DNA from: Anaerolineae bacterium
GTDB lineage: Bacteria; Chloroflexota; Anaerolineae; B4-G1; SLSP01
Length of the DNA: 34,969 nucleotides
Direction of reading: 5' to 3'
NCBI GenBank assembly: GCA_026645815.1
Contig: JAPKMR010000038.1
Coordinates: forward strand, 1 to 34,969
A program made the position numbers and the translations under genes. The notes beneath the pieces were generated by a model. That model saw only the letters and a program-made list of their open reading frames with translations. It ran no database searches and had not been told where the DNA came from. How positions within the stretch are numbered: position 1 is the stretch's first letter; every line of letters starts with the position of its first letter. Below are positions 24,233 through 32,918 of this stretch, one piece after another.

Positions 24233-24271
24233 TTTGGGTCCTGTATACCGAGTATAGATAGGCGGAATCCT

Positions 24272-24320
24272 GTGCGGGAGATTCGGGTGAGCGCCACCTG
24301 AGACTCCCGCACCTCTTTTT
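24272..24320 (+). terminator. rho-independent terminator of the flavodiiron gene
   Basis: Outer stem GTGCGGGAG/CTCCCGCAC (24272-24280, 24304-24312) with an inner GGTG/CACC stem, followed by CTCTTTTTG. It lies between convergent genes. Confidence 0.82.
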
Positions 24321-24339
24321 GTTTTGGGTGTTCCAGGTA

Positions 24340-24738
24340 TTAACTGCTGTTGCGACGCAATTGAGTGGGTTCTGGCAGGCGCACCCCCGCTTTTGCCAGA
24401 AGCCAGGCGCCTGTGAGGGTTGGAATGAACTGCGTGCCCGGGATGAGGCTCTCGACCACGGTCAACGTGCGCAGGCGCTCTAATCCAAAATAACCGAGAA
24501 TCAGCCATCCAACAGGTGCGGAGAGAAAGTCTAGCGCCAGGTCCAGTAAATCCAGGATGACGACCAGTGTGAACGGTATATGGCGCAATGTGGTGAAAAA
24601 ATCTGCGTTTGGGGGCACCTGGATGTGCTTGAGGCTGCGGTAGGTGAGTGCGAGCAAGGTGAGCGCAAGCACGAGTGCGAATCCCATAATACCCAGGATA
24701 ATCCAGCCTACTTGATTCCAGTCAATTCCTTCTCCCAT
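24340..24738 (-). CDS. small membrane protein of unknown function
   Basis: About 132 residues with two clear hydrophobic segments (about 12-35 and 55-85) and a third weaker one (about 100-115). Notable is an acidic-hydrophobic repeat LDLLDLALDFLSAP within the second. The C-terminus is basic and polar (TQLRRNSS). I do not recognise a family. The start codons at 24741 and 24738 (ATGATG) overlap the TGA of the upstream Nnr gene; AAGGAG at 24743-24748 favours the second. Tight coupling to the NAD(P)HX repair enzyme is positional only. Confidence 0.55.
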   Translation of the reverse strand: MGEGIDWNQVGWIILGIMGFALVLALTLLALTYRSLKHIQVPPNADFFTTLRHIPFTLVVILDLLDLALDFLSAPVGWLILGYFGLERLRTLTVVESLIPGTQFIPTLTGAWLLAKAGVRLPEPTQLRRNSS

Positions 24739-26423
24739 CATGCTCCTTGTTTGAGACGCCATAGAACTTCGGGGAGGATGCGTGCTACATCGCTTGCGGT
24801 TAGCCCCGCATCGCCTGCTTGTTCACGCAGTAGTTCGCCGGCAAGCCCGTGAAGATAGACTCCAGCTGCTGCCGCCTCAAAGGCTTTCAAACCTTGTGCG
24901 CGCAATGCTGTGATAGTGCCTGCCAGGACATCGCCCGTGCCTGCTGAGGCAAGCCCGGCGTTAGCGAATGGTGATATCACCACGCGCCCGTCCGGGGCAG
25001 CAATGACAGTGAAGGCCCCTTTGAGCACAACAACCTGTCCCCATTCCTCGGCATACCGGCGAGCAAGCGCCTGGCGCTCAGCCTCCGGCGCGGCGCTCTC
25101 CTGACCGGTCAGGCGTCGCATCTCGCCCGGGTGCGGCGTCAGAATGCTTTCCGGTGGCAGGAGCTGGGGCCAATCTGGCAGAGTGCTAAGGATATTTAGC
25201 CCGTCGGCATCTACGATCAGCGGGGGAAGAGCGGCGAGGGAGTGAATGGTACGGTTGGCGGATGTGTTTTCTGTTGTAAAACCAGCCTGGCGACGTTCCA
25301 CACGTTTTCCCAAAAGCCGTTGTATAAAAGTGACGGTCTCCGGCGCCTGTCCGAGTCCTGGTCCGATGAGTAGCGCGGAGATGTTGGGAAATGTTTCTTC
25401 CAGGTCGTTGACGGCATTCTCTGTAATGGCGCCCAGGGTGTTGGATAGCAACAGATAAGTTGCCTCGGGCACGAGAGGCACAATGGCAGCCTGTAGTACC
25501 CCTGGAATCCCCAGCGTGACCAGTCCTGTGCCTGCTTTGAGTGCCGCGAGGGCTGCCAATGCGGCTGCGCCGGGGTAGTTGCTTGAGCCTGCTACGATCA
25601 ATGTCCGTCCGAAGGTCCCTTTATGTGCATTGGCGGGACGCGAGGGTAGCCAGGCGCGTATATCCTCGGCTGCAAGAACATGGCCCCAGGCGGGTGGGGG
25701 TGGCGCAGATTCTGGAATGCCGATATCGGCCACGAACAAATCTCCGCAAAACTCAGCGGCTGGGAAATGGAAATGGCCTGTTTTCGGAGCACCAAAAGTG
25801 ATGCTGATGTGCGCTTTCAGTGTGAGCCGGTCTGCTTCGCCGGTATCGAAATCCATACCTGAGGGACCATCTACGGCGATGATGAGTGGCCGTGGGGGCA
25901 CAATCTGTGGCGGTACGGTGAGTGCATTGAGCGGTTGGTGTTCATAATTGTGGGCTAAGGTCGTGCTCACTTCTTTCAGGATGGCGGCTATACCAGAGCG
26001 GAGTGGGGGGTGTGAGCCGGTGCCTAGCAGCGCGTCAATCAACACCTCTGTTCGCGCGCACAAGCGCTGGAGTTCCGCGCCCTCGGAGTCAGCCTCGCGG
26101 GTCACCATGGTGACGCCCCGTTTTGCTGCTTGCTGAAGCACCTTGTCAATTTCCTGGTCGCGTGGTGCAGCCAGATAAGCGGTTACTTGGGCTCCGGCTT
26201 CCGCAAGGCAGCGCGCAGCTACAAGCCCATCACCGCCATTGTTGCCGGGACCAACCAGCACCAGAACGCGGCGTCCCTTCAATGTTCCATAGCGTAGTGC
26301 GGCACGGGCAACTCCTTGTCCCGCAAGTTCCATCATGCGCTCGAAACTGTGTCCGGTTGCCGCTGCTGCAGCTTCCCACTCGCGCATGCTCGCGACAGAG
26401 AGGATGGGTGTTTTAGTCTTCAT
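24738..26423 (-). CDS. nnr: bifunctional NAD(P)H-hydrate epimerase / ADP-dependent NAD(P)H-hydrate dehydratase
   Basis: A 561-residue fusion that repairs hydrated NADH and NADPH. The N-terminal YjeF-type epimerase domain (about 1-225) has the nucleotide loop GPGNNGGDG at 58-66 and VDGPSGMDFDTGE near 190. The C-terminal ribokinase-like dehydratase domain (about 235-561) has NAHKGTFGRTLIVAGS near 265, LTPHPGEMRRLTG near 425 and the anion-hole GLASAGTGDVLAG near 500. GGAGAAG 9 nt upstream sets the ATG at 26423. Fusion of both activities in one chain is the usual bacterial form. Confidence 0.94.
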   Translation of the reverse strand: MKTKTPILSVASMREWEAAAAATGHSFERMMELAGQGVARAALRYGTLKGRRVLVLVGPGNNGGDGLVAARCLAEAGAQVTAYLAAPRDQEIDKVLQQAAKRGVTMVTREADSEGAELQRLCARTEVLIDALLGTGSHPPLRSGIAAILKEVSTTLAHNYEHQPLNALTVPPQIVPPRPLIIAVDGPSGMDFDTGEADRLTLKAHISITFGAPKTGHFHFPAAEFCGDLFVADIGIPESAPPPPAWGHVLAAEDIRAWLPSRPANAHKGTFGRTLIVAGSSNYPGAAALAALAALKAGTGLVTLGIPGVLQAAIVPLVPEATYLLLSNTLGAITENAVNDLEETFPNISALLIGPGLGQAPETVTFIQRLLGKRVERRQAGFTTENTSANRTIHSLAALPPLIVDADGLNILSTLPDWPQLLPPESILTPHPGEMRRLTGQESAAPEAERQALARRYAEEWGQVVVLKGAFTVIAAPDGRVVISPFANAGLASAGTGDVLAGTITALRAQGLKAFEAAAAGVYLHGLAGELLREQAGDAGLTASDVARILPEVLWRLKQGA

Positions 26424-26513
26424 ACTGGCACTTCTCCATGGTTGAACAGCGAGCAAAGGCATTCTTCGACATCGAGTTTTGCTGCTGTGAGCCTGTGTAT
26501 TGCAGTTCCGTGG

Positions 26514-27065
26514 CTACGCCAAATGCGTATGTGCAGTGTGGCCAATTTCACTGTTGGGCGTTTCCCGCAGCAGGGCAATCGCGTGAGGCAGGGCGGGTAG
26601 AATTGCCCGAAGATTTTCGGTGGCGCCGCGCGGGCTGCCTGGTAAATTGATGATGAGCGTTCGCCCGCGAATGCCACAAACTGCGCGTGAAAGCATTGCA
26701 TGGGGGGTGTGTTGCAGGGATGTCATGCGCATTGCTTCTGCCAGCCCCGGAGCTTCTTTTTCAATCACGTCGCGGGTGGCCTCGGGTGTGATATCTCGCG
26801 GGGCAAAGCCCGTGCCGCCGGTGATGAGAATCAGATCGAGAGGCTCACCTTCAACACCATCGTCCGTCCAGGTGCGAAGCTGCTCCGCGATCCGCTCCCG
26901 ATCATCCGGCAATATGCGCGAGATGACCACATGGGCTTCCAAGGCACTCGTGACCAGATCCTGTAGTGCTGGTCCGCTTGCATCCGGATACATGCCTGCA
27001 GCCGCGCGGTCGCTTGCGGTGAGGATGGCAACCTGCAGGGGTTGGGCGAATGTTTCCACAGTCAT
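26514..27065 (-). CDS. MogA/MoaB-family molybdopterin adenylyltransferase
   Basis: A 183-residue protein of the MoCF-binding fold. It has the N-terminal VAILTASDRAAAGMYPDASG segment, the nucleotide/molybdopterin-binding TGGTGFAPRDITPEAT near 82 and the LPGSPRGATENL loop near 145. MogA adenylates molybdopterin before metal insertion; MoaB-like members have the same fold. The call between the two is left open. No other molybdenum cofactor gene is in the window. AAGGAG lies only about 1 nt before the ATG at 27065, so an in-frame GTG two codons later may be the true start. It is 90 nt upstream of nnr on the same strand. Confidence 0.87.
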   Translation of the reverse strand: MTVETFAQPLQVAILTASDRAAAGMYPDASGPALQDLVTSALEAHVVISRILPDDRERIAEQLRTWTDDGVEGEPLDLILITGGTGFAPRDITPEATRDVIEKEAPGLAEAMRMTSLQHTPHAMLSRAVCGIRGRTLIINLPGSPRGATENLRAILPALPHAIALLRETPNSEIGHTAHTHLA

Positions 27066-27131
27066 ACTCCTTTTTGAGGGTTTGGGTGTGTAGAGGACGC
27101 TGAGCGAGGAGAAGGAGATTGCCTTGCGCTG

Positions 27132-27503
27132 TTATTCCCCCACCAATGTATTCCAAGATCCGTGCAGTCCCTCTTCAGTAACCCCGTAATAGACACGGAG
27201 TGTATCGCCATCGCGTTGCACGAGATCAAAGCGGGTGAGGCTCCCGTGCGCTCTGCGTTTCCACAGGCCCACATTCCCCAACCAGCGTACCTGTGCTGGA
27301 TTGACTGGGTTCTTTTCGCTCTCCTCAATGGCATAGCGCCAGAGATGGCGTGCGGATCGTAGGGTAACGTTTTTCACCAGGTTCCCATTGCGCAGGTCAC
27401 GCATGGTGTAATAGCGGGTTCCGCGGCGCACCTCAACATCGGCAATTTCCACACCAGTTCGCGGTGCTGAAAGCGCATCGGAAGTGGAAGATGGTTGGAG
27501 CAA
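27132..27503 (-). pseudogene. out-of-frame C-terminal part of the PHP/AlbA_2 gene (probable frameshift)
   Basis: About 120 residues in the frame one base back from the PHP gene. The translation looks like real protein: a linker, then VEIADVEVRRGTRYYTMRD, NGNLVKNVTLRSARHLWRYA and the terminal VYYGVTEEGLHGSW segment. The frame opens inside the upstream ORF with only a TTG and no ribosome binding site. In contrast, the last 45 residues of the overlapping PHP frame (from about SCSNHLPLPMRF) look like translation of noncoding frame. The simplest reading is one gene, 27132-28879, with a one-base change or programmed slip near the G6 run at 27526-27531. A small separate gene is less likely. Confidence 0.6.
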
Positions 27504-28879
27504 CTCGCCGCGGGCGCAGGCGCTAGGGGGGTGGAACCAGGTGCTGACAAAACCTGCCCTTCGGCCTCGAAACTGCGTTTGACCATGGCGACAATTTCAT
27601 CGCGCACGGCTAAGGTTGTCTCAGCCTCACTGCGCAGGTAAATTTTGCTGTCGTCTACGGTATAGGGGGTTTCGTTGCCCCGCGGCACGGCAATGCGTAC
27701 AACTTTCATCCCCAATGTATCCTGTAAATCCACCGTGACGGCAAGTGCGGGGGTGATGCGGGTCTCGATTTCGCTGCGGAGCTGGTTGAGCACACGAGTT
27801 GGCGCATTACCCAAACCCGTGGGTGGTTTGCGAGGGTCTTCGGGTACCCCAATGTAGAGTGCCCCACCATTAGTGTTGGCAAACGCGCAAACATCAGCAA
27901 CAATGGAATCAAGGAAACCGCCGCGTTTGCTGTAATGTTGGTGGAAGTCCTGCACAATATTGGGACCTTCCTCGCGGGCTGCCTGGATATAATCAAAGGG
28001 GCGTGCCTCAGCGCGATACGGCCTAGTACACGCAAAATCCTCGCCATTGAAAACGGCATACAGCGCCTCAAAACTCAATTCGGGGAGTAGTATTTCTGTG
28101 ACTCGGTCACCTAAGCCAAGGTTCTTTGGATTATGCGGGTCACGTGTGAGGCGGTGTGAGTCGGAGCCTTGAATACAGCGCATGCGGCGGGGGTATTCGG
28201 GCTTCGAACCGTCGAAGAAACGTGCGGTGGCGTTTTTCCCTTGCCGGTCAAGATCCGTCACCTCAAGCGCGTGAAGGTTTTCATCTTGTGTAAAGGCGAT
28301 GCGGGTCTGCCCACCAAACCGCATTCCCTGTAGCGCGACGCCATGATTGGAGTTGGCGTGTGCCCCAATGACAATACCGCCGGCTTCATTGATTATTTGA
28401 TAGGCGCTGAGGACATCCGTGGTTGCACCTACATCCGTGGCTCCGCTATCAAGTTTGTCGGGAGGCAAGCCTAATTGCAGCAGCAGAAATTCGAGATCGC
28501 GGATGCTGGTTTTGGGTGGCAAGATGCCGAGAATATGAAAACCAAAGGTCGCGGTGAATTCGAAGCCTTTGAGAACCAGTATTTTCTCGAGCAGACGCCG
28601 GTACTCCTGTAAGCGTTGTTCCTCATCGGGTGCAAGTCTCCCAAGGCGCTCCAGTAGCTCCAGGTCGTCAATTTCCTCCACCATCGTCTTGTAACCGTTG
28701 ACCGTGTTATGGTCGGTAAAAGCGATGATATCCAGGTTTTTGCGTTCCGCTTCCTTGAGCAATTCGAGGTAAGTGACGCCTTCCTGTTGAAAGTCTGAGG
28801 AGGCGGGGGTGTGTAAGTGTAAGTCCATCTTAAACCATTGATCGTTAGGTGGACCCTTTTTGCGTCTTTTACGTGCCAT
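27374..28879 (-). CDS. PHP-domain metal phosphoesterase fused to an AlbA_2 (Schlafen-type) domain
   Basis: As read, 501 residues. After a very basic N-terminus (MARKRRKKG) comes a PHP domain (about 15-270) with the metal-binding motifs HLHTPAS (His21, His23), AFTDHN (Asp56, His57), GFEF near 105, GAHAN near 173 and GSDSHR near 240. Residues about 290-430 form an AlbA_2-like domain with ADVCAFANTNGGALYIGVPE and VVRIAVPRGNETPY. The last 45 residues look out of frame; the expected C-terminal domain continues in the frame of 27132-27503. PHP domains hydrolyse phosphoesters with divalent metals; AlbA_2 domains bind nucleic acid or act as ATPase-linked modules. The substrate is unknown. AGGAAA sits before the ATG at 28879. 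Confidence 0.75.
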   Translation of the reverse strand: MARKRRKKGPPNDQWFKMDLHLHTPASSDFQQEGVTYLELLKEAERKNLDIIAFTDHNTVNGYKTMVEEIDDLELLERLGRLAPDEEQRLQEYRRLLEKILVLKGFEFTATFGFHILGILPPKTSIRDLEFLLLQLGLPPDKLDSGATDVGATTDVLSAYQIINEAGGIVIGAHANSNHGVALQGMRFGGQTRIAFTQDENLHALEVTDLDRQGKNATARFFDGSKPEYPRRMRCIQGSDSHRLTRDPHNPKNLGLGDRVTEILLPELSFEALYAVFNGEDFACTRPYRAEARPFDYIQAAREEGPNIVQDFHQHYSKRGGFLDSIVADVCAFANTNGGALYIGVPEDPRKPPTGLGNAPTRVLNQLRSEIETRITPALAVTVDLQDTLGMKVVRIAVPRGNETPYTVDDSKIYLRSEAETTLAVRDEIVAMVKRSFEAEGQVLSAPGSTPLAPAPAASCSNHLPLPMRFQHRELVWKLPMLRCAAEPAITPCVTCAMGTW

Positions 28880-28947
28880 AGATTTCCTATTCTGAGAGTG
28901 AATTGTTTATTGCGCGCATTTCTAGTGGGGAAGCATTCCTGCAAGGG

Positions 28948-29337
28948 CTATGAGCGCTCTGCTGCCGGCATACTTTCGAGGTGTGATTGTCGTAGTCGCT
29001 CGATCTTTTCAAGGAGTTTGGCCGGCATAAAGGGTTTTAGCATAAATTCGTCAACACCGATAGCCTGACACTCTTCACTGCGATCCATACCTGAGACTGC
29101 GATGATAGGAATTGTTGCCAGTTGGGGATCGTTTTTGAGCTCTTTCAGGATAGCCAGGGTGTCCTGCTCCGCCAGATGGACATCCATGATGATGACATCA
29201 GGCTGTTCAGCCACTGTGACCGGCATGATGTCTTCCGGGCGTGAGACCGTAACAGCCGCATAGCCTTCCAATTCCAATAAGGTGGTCATAAATCCTAACA
29301 TCACCGTATTGTCATCTACCACCATGATCTTGCCCAT
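28948..29337 (-). CDS. single-domain response regulator (CheY-like receiver)
   Basis: A 129-residue receiver domain without an output domain. The acidic pocket is Asp8/Asp9 (VVDD), the phosphoacceptor is Asp52 (IIMDVHL), a conserved Ser/Thr lies in AVSGMD near 80 and the conserved Lys is in FMLKPF near 100. The start at 29337 (MGKIMVVDD) fits the family; the frame is open 15 codons further. No histidine kinase is in the window. It lies 68 nt upstream of the PHP/AlbA_2 gene in the same direction and could be co-transcribed with it. Confidence 0.88.
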   Translation of the reverse strand: MGKIMVVDDNTVMLGFMTTLLELEGYAAVTVSRPEDIMPVTVAEQPDVIIMDVHLAEQDTLAILKELKNDPQLATIPIIAVSGMDRSEECQAIGVDEFMLKPFMPAKLLEKIERLRQSHLESMPAAERS

Positions 29338-29466
29338 TTTGATCCTTCGTCCTTGTTCAAATGCTGCCACCTGAGGGCGCATCAGTGTATGTTTGTTATC
29401 TTTTAATTATCTAAATTGTACCACAAATGCGGGAGAACGCCGGACTCTTTCTTTTTGTGCTCGCTC

Positions 29467-29494
29467 TTGTTTTCTTCTTTGTATGGGGTACAAT
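29467..29494 (+). promoter_or_regulatory. possible promoter of the pdp-led gene cluster
   Basis: TTGTTT at 29467-29472 and TACAAT at 29489-29494 with a 16-nt spacer. The leader to the ATG at 29659 would be about 160 nt, with no obvious hairpin or riboswitch. Confidence 0.5.
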
Positions 29495-29658
29495 GAAACT
29501 GCTTTCCACATCATCTGGGATTAGCGTTCTCCTCGGTTGGTGTATGTAAACCAGGACGAAGAAAAGACTTTTGTATCATTGTTTCTCCTACGGTGCGAAC
29601 GGGTTGCAAGTAGGGTTGATACGCTGGACAAGCGTTATGTTTTCAGGAGGAATCTGCA

Positions 29659-30963
29659 ATGCGAATGGTTGAGATTATCGAAAAAAAGCGTGACGGTAAG
29701 GCGTTAAGCACTGAGGAGATTGACTACTTTGTGCAAGGATATGCCGATGGGAACATCCCGGATTACCAGGCTTCATCTTTGCTGATGGCGATTATGCTTC
29801 GAGGCATGAGTGATCGAGAAATCCGTGACCTTACATTGGCAATGGCGCATTCGGGGGAGATGCTGGACCTCAAGGACGCTGCGCCCTTTGTTGTAGATAA
29901 GCACTCAACGGGCGGCGTCGGAGATAAAGTGTCTTTGGTGATCGGTCCCGCAGTTGCGGCGTGCGGATTACCGGTGGGGAAAATGTCGGGACGCGGATTG
30001 GGCTTCTCTGGCGGAACACTGGATAAGCTCGAATCTATTCCCGGTTTTCACTGCGACCTTTCCGTGGCAGAGTTCAAGCAACAGCTGCGGGAAATTGGCT
30101 TTGTGCTCGCTGGGCAGAGTGTCAATCTGGCCCCCGCGGATGGTAAACTTTACGCGCTTCGCGATGTGACCGGTACAGTGCCCAGCTTGCCCCTGATTGT
30201 CAGTTCAGTGATGAGCAAAAAGATCGCTGCGGGCGCGGATGCAATTGTGCTGGACGTCAAAACCGGCAGTGGCGCCTTCATGAAAACGGTTGAGGATGCA
30301 GAACGATTGGCCGAGAGCATGGTGCGCATCGGTAACGAGGTGGGGCGCAAGGTGGTGGCATTGCTTTCGGATATGAATCAACCCCTGGGTTGGGCGGTAG
30401 GCAATAGCCTGGAGGTGCGCGAGGCGATTGATACTCTGCATGGCGCCGGTCCGCAGGACTTTCTGGAACACTGTCTGGTTGTGGGTGGTGAGATGTTAGC
30501 CCTGGGGGGGCAGGCTCAAGATGCCGTACAGGGGCGGGCGCTGGTAGAGCAAGCCATTGAATCCGGCGCGGCGTGGCAGAAATTCCGGCAGATGGTGATT
30601 GCGCAAGGCGGTGATGTGCGCTATCTGGATGAACCGCAGCGCTTCCCGGCAGCAGGAATCGTGCGTGTGAGCACGGCATCCGTGAGCGGTTATCTGGCGC
30701 GGGTTAAGACTGATGAGATTGGCATGGCGACGGTAGGGCTTGGTGGGGGACGCCTGCAAAAAGGTGACCCGGTAGATCACGCGGTGGGGCTCATGCTACA
30801 CCTCAAGGTGGGGGAGTGGATCACTGCGGGCGAACCGTTGTTCACCGTCCATGCAAATGACGAGGCTCGCTGCGCTGAGGCAGAGCGGCGCGTGTTGGCG
30901 GCGTTGACCTTCTCGGAGGCGCCGGTCGAAGCTTTGCCATTGTTCTATAAACGGGTGATTTAG
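29659..30963 (+). CDS. pdp: pyrimidine-nucleoside phosphorylase / thymidine phosphorylase
   Basis: A 434-residue enzyme of nucleoside phosphorylase family II. It splits thymidine, uridine or deoxyuridine with phosphate to give the base and (deoxy)ribose-1-phosphate. Visible signatures are the N-terminal helical domain ([18 protein letters not shown]), the phosphate-binding [10 protein letters not shown] near 82, [16 protein letters not shown] near 110 and KTGSGAFMK near 200. The C-terminal domain includes [15 protein letters not shown]. The length fits Pdp (about 434 residues) as well as DeoA, so the base preference is uncertain. AGGAGG lies 7-8 nt before the ATG at 29659. It opens a tightly packed run of six plus-strand genes. 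Confidence 0.92.
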   Translation: MRMVEIIEKKRDGKALSTEEIDYFVQGYADGNIPDYQASSLLMAIMLRGMSDREIRDLTLAMAHSGEMLDLKDAAPFVVDKHSTGGVGDKVSLVIGPAVAACGLPVGKMSGRGLGFSGGTLDKLESIPGFHCDLSVAEFKQQLREIGFVLAGQSVNLAPADGKLYALRDVTGTVPSLPLIVSSVMSKKIAAGADAIVLDVKTGSGAFMKTVEDAERLAESMVRIGNEVGRKVVALLSDMNQPLGWAVGNSLEVREAIDTLHGAGPQDFLEHCLVVGGEMLALGGQAQDAVQGRALVEQAIESGAAWQKFRQMVIAQGGDVRYLDEPQRFPAAGIVRVSTASVSGYLARVKTDEIGMATVGLGGGRLQKGDPVDHAVGLMLHLKVGEWITAGEPLFTVHANDEARCAEAERRVLAALTFSEAPVEALPLFYKRVI

Positions 30964-30982
30964 AGGGAGAACATTTAACGCT

Positions 30983-31543
30983 ATGGGACTCAAGCCTGAT
31001 CATTGGATTCGCAAAGTCGCAATAGAACAGCAGATGATTGATCCGTTCTTCGATGGGCAGATGCGGAATGGGATCATCTCTTTTGGCCTTTCTTCCTACG
31101 GTTATGATATCAGAGTCGCGAATGAGTTCAAGGTTTTCACGCCGGGCGTGGGCAACCTGACGGTGGTGGACCCCAAGGGGATTGACCCTCATGCCATGAT
31201 TGACTTTGTGGGGGATATTTGCATCATCCCACCGAATTCTTTCGCCCTCGCGCGTAGCCTGGAGTATATCCGGATGCCGCGGAATGTGTTGGGCGCTGTG
31301 CTGGGAAAATCAACGTATGCCCGGTGCGGTATCGTGACGAATTTCACGCCTTTGGAGCCGGGATGGCACGGTTATATCACCATCGAGATCAGCAATACCA
31401 CACCCCTGCCCGCGAAAATCTACGCGAATGAGGGGATTGCACAGGTGTTGTTCTTCGAGGGTGATGAGCCATGTGAAGTCTCGTATGCCGACAAAAAGGG
31501 CAAATATCAAGGGCAGACAGGGGTGGTATTGCCACGGTTGTAG
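30983..31543 (+). CDS. dcd: dCTP deaminase
   Basis: A 186-residue member of the dUTPase-like trimeric fold that deaminates dCTP to dUTP, the precursor route to dTMP. Diagnostic segments are [14 protein letters not shown] near 33, [10 protein letters not shown] near 107, [17 protein letters not shown] near 128, containing the catalytic glutamate region, and the C-terminal KGKYQGQTG. Whether it also hydrolyses dUTP cannot be told by eye. It lies 20 nt after pdp. Having dUTP made in the same gene run that encodes uracil-DNA glycosylase is a sensible pairing. Confidence 0.94.
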   Translation: MGLKPDHWIRKVAIEQQMIDPFFDGQMRNGIISFGLSSYGYDIRVANEFKVFTPGVGNLTVVDPKGIDPHAMIDFVGDICIIPPNSFALARSLEYIRMPRNVLGAVLGKSTYARCGIVTNFTPLEPGWHGYITIEISNTTPLPAKIYANEGIAQVLFFEGDEPCEVSYADKKGKYQGQTGVVLPRL

Positions 31544-31558
31544 CGAAGGGCGGGACGC

Positions 31559-32914
31559 TTGAATCAGATACCTTCTGAATCTCAGAACACGGGGATGCGC
31601 ACCTTCACCGTTATCTGGTTGAGCCAGGTGCTTTCGCTGTTTGGTACAGCGATGAGCGGTTTTGCGCTCACGTTCTGGGCCTATGGTGAGACCGGTCAGG
31701 CGACGCCGTTGGCAATGGTGGGTTTCTTTTTTGTGACGCCAATGACGCTGTTAGGTCCTTTCATTGGGGCCATTGTGGACCGCGCCAACCGCAAGCTGAT
31801 GATGTTATTGAGCGATCTGACGGCAGCGCTCACTTCGCTGGTTATCCTGTTTCTGTATTTGAGTGGGTCTCTGGAAATCTGGCATCTTTACGTGATGGCG
31901 CTGATTGGCGGGATTATGAATGGCTTTCAGTGGCCCGCCTATTCGGCGGCAATCTCGACGATGCTGCACAAATCGCAGTACGCACGCGCCAATGCGATGC
32001 TAGAGACCGCTGGGTCGGCTTCCGGGATACTCGCGCCCATATTTGCCGGGGCGCTCATCGGACCGCTGGGCGTTTCCGGGCTATTGGCTGTGGACCTCTG
32101 TACGGCGAGTGTGGCGATTACGGTGTTGTTGTTGAGCCGTATTCCACAGCCCGCACGGTCGGCGGTGGGCGCCGCGACGCGTGGCAATTTCCTCAAAGAA
32201 TCGTTGATGGGCTTCGGCTACATCTTCCGCCGCCCAAGCCTGCTGGGCTTACAGCTGGTGTTTCTGTTCGGGAATTTGTTCCATAATCTGGGTTATGCTG
32301 TCTTTTCGGCGATGATTCTGGGACGCACGGGCAACAATGCACAGATGTTTGGCACGGTGAATTCGGCGGGGGCATTGGGGGCGTTGTTGGGCGGCATCGT
32401 GATGAGCGCCTGGGGCGGCTTCAAGCGTCGCGTGCACGGCGTGTTGATTGGTTGGGCGGGCGCGGCTTTGTTCGGCATGGTGCTGCTCGGGATGGGGCAG
32501 TCGTTGCCCTTCTGGATGGTGGGGCTGTTCCTGGGGAATATGTTCAGCCCGCTCATCAACGGCTCCAATCAAGCTATCTGGCAAGCCAAGGTTGAACCTG
32601 ATATTCAGGGGCGGGTTTTTGGCACGCGGCGGTTGATTGCGTGGTTGGTCACGCCTTTGGCGGCGCTACTGGCGGGACCGCTGGCGGATCGGGTTTTTGA
32701 GCCGGCGATGCGCGAGGGTGGGGCATGGACTTCGCTATTTGGCAAGCTGGTGGGTACCGGTCCGGGTGCGGGAATCGGATTGATGTTCTTCATTTTCGGC
32801 CTGGCGGCGCTGGCTGTAGGGCTGGGAGGGTATCTTTTCCCGGTCATCCGCAATGCGGAGGCCTTGATTCCCGATCACGATAGCGCGCAGGTTGCCGCGA
32901 ACAGTGAATCGTAA
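31559..32914 (+). CDS. MFS transporter (DHA3-type exporter)
   Basis: Up to 451 residues with 12 predicted membrane segments. The MFS loop 2-3 motif is present as GAIVDRANRKLMMLLSD near residue 77, and the family resembles the DHA3/MFS_3 drug- and siderophore-exporter group. The segment near residue 130 (FQWPAYSAAISTML) is also typical. The TTG start at 31559 has AAGGG 8-9 nt upstream; an ATG at 31595 would remove 12 polar residues, and its ribosome binding site is poor. The cargo is unknown. It sits between dcd and ung in the same direction, probably in the same transcript. Confidence 0.83.
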   Translation: MNQIPSESQNTGMRTFTVIWLSQVLSLFGTAMSGFALTFWAYGETGQATPLAMVGFFFVTPMTLLGPFIGAIVDRANRKLMMLLSDLTAALTSLVILFLYLSGSLEIWHLYVMALIGGIMNGFQWPAYSAAISTMLHKSQYARANAMLETAGSASGILAPIFAGALIGPLGVSGLLAVDLCTASVAITVLLLSRIPQPARSAVGAATRGNFLKESLMGFGYIFRRPSLLGLQLVFLFGNLFHNLGYAVFSAMILGRTGNNAQMFGTVNSAGALGALLGGIVMSAWGGFKRRVHGVLIGWAGAALFGMVLLGMGQSLPFWMVGLFLGNMFSPLINGSNQAIWQAKVEPDIQGRVFGTRRLIAWLVTPLAALLAGPLADRVFEPAMREGGAWTSLFGKLVGTGPGAGIGLMFFIFGLAALAVGLGGYLFPVIRNAEALIPDHDSAQVAANSES

Positions 32915-32918
32915 ACAG

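Noticed and set aside
26620..27093. 157-residue open frame on the plus strand opposite the MogA/MoaB gene
   Set aside because: Ser/Arg-rich shadow translation of a well-recognised gene on the other strand.
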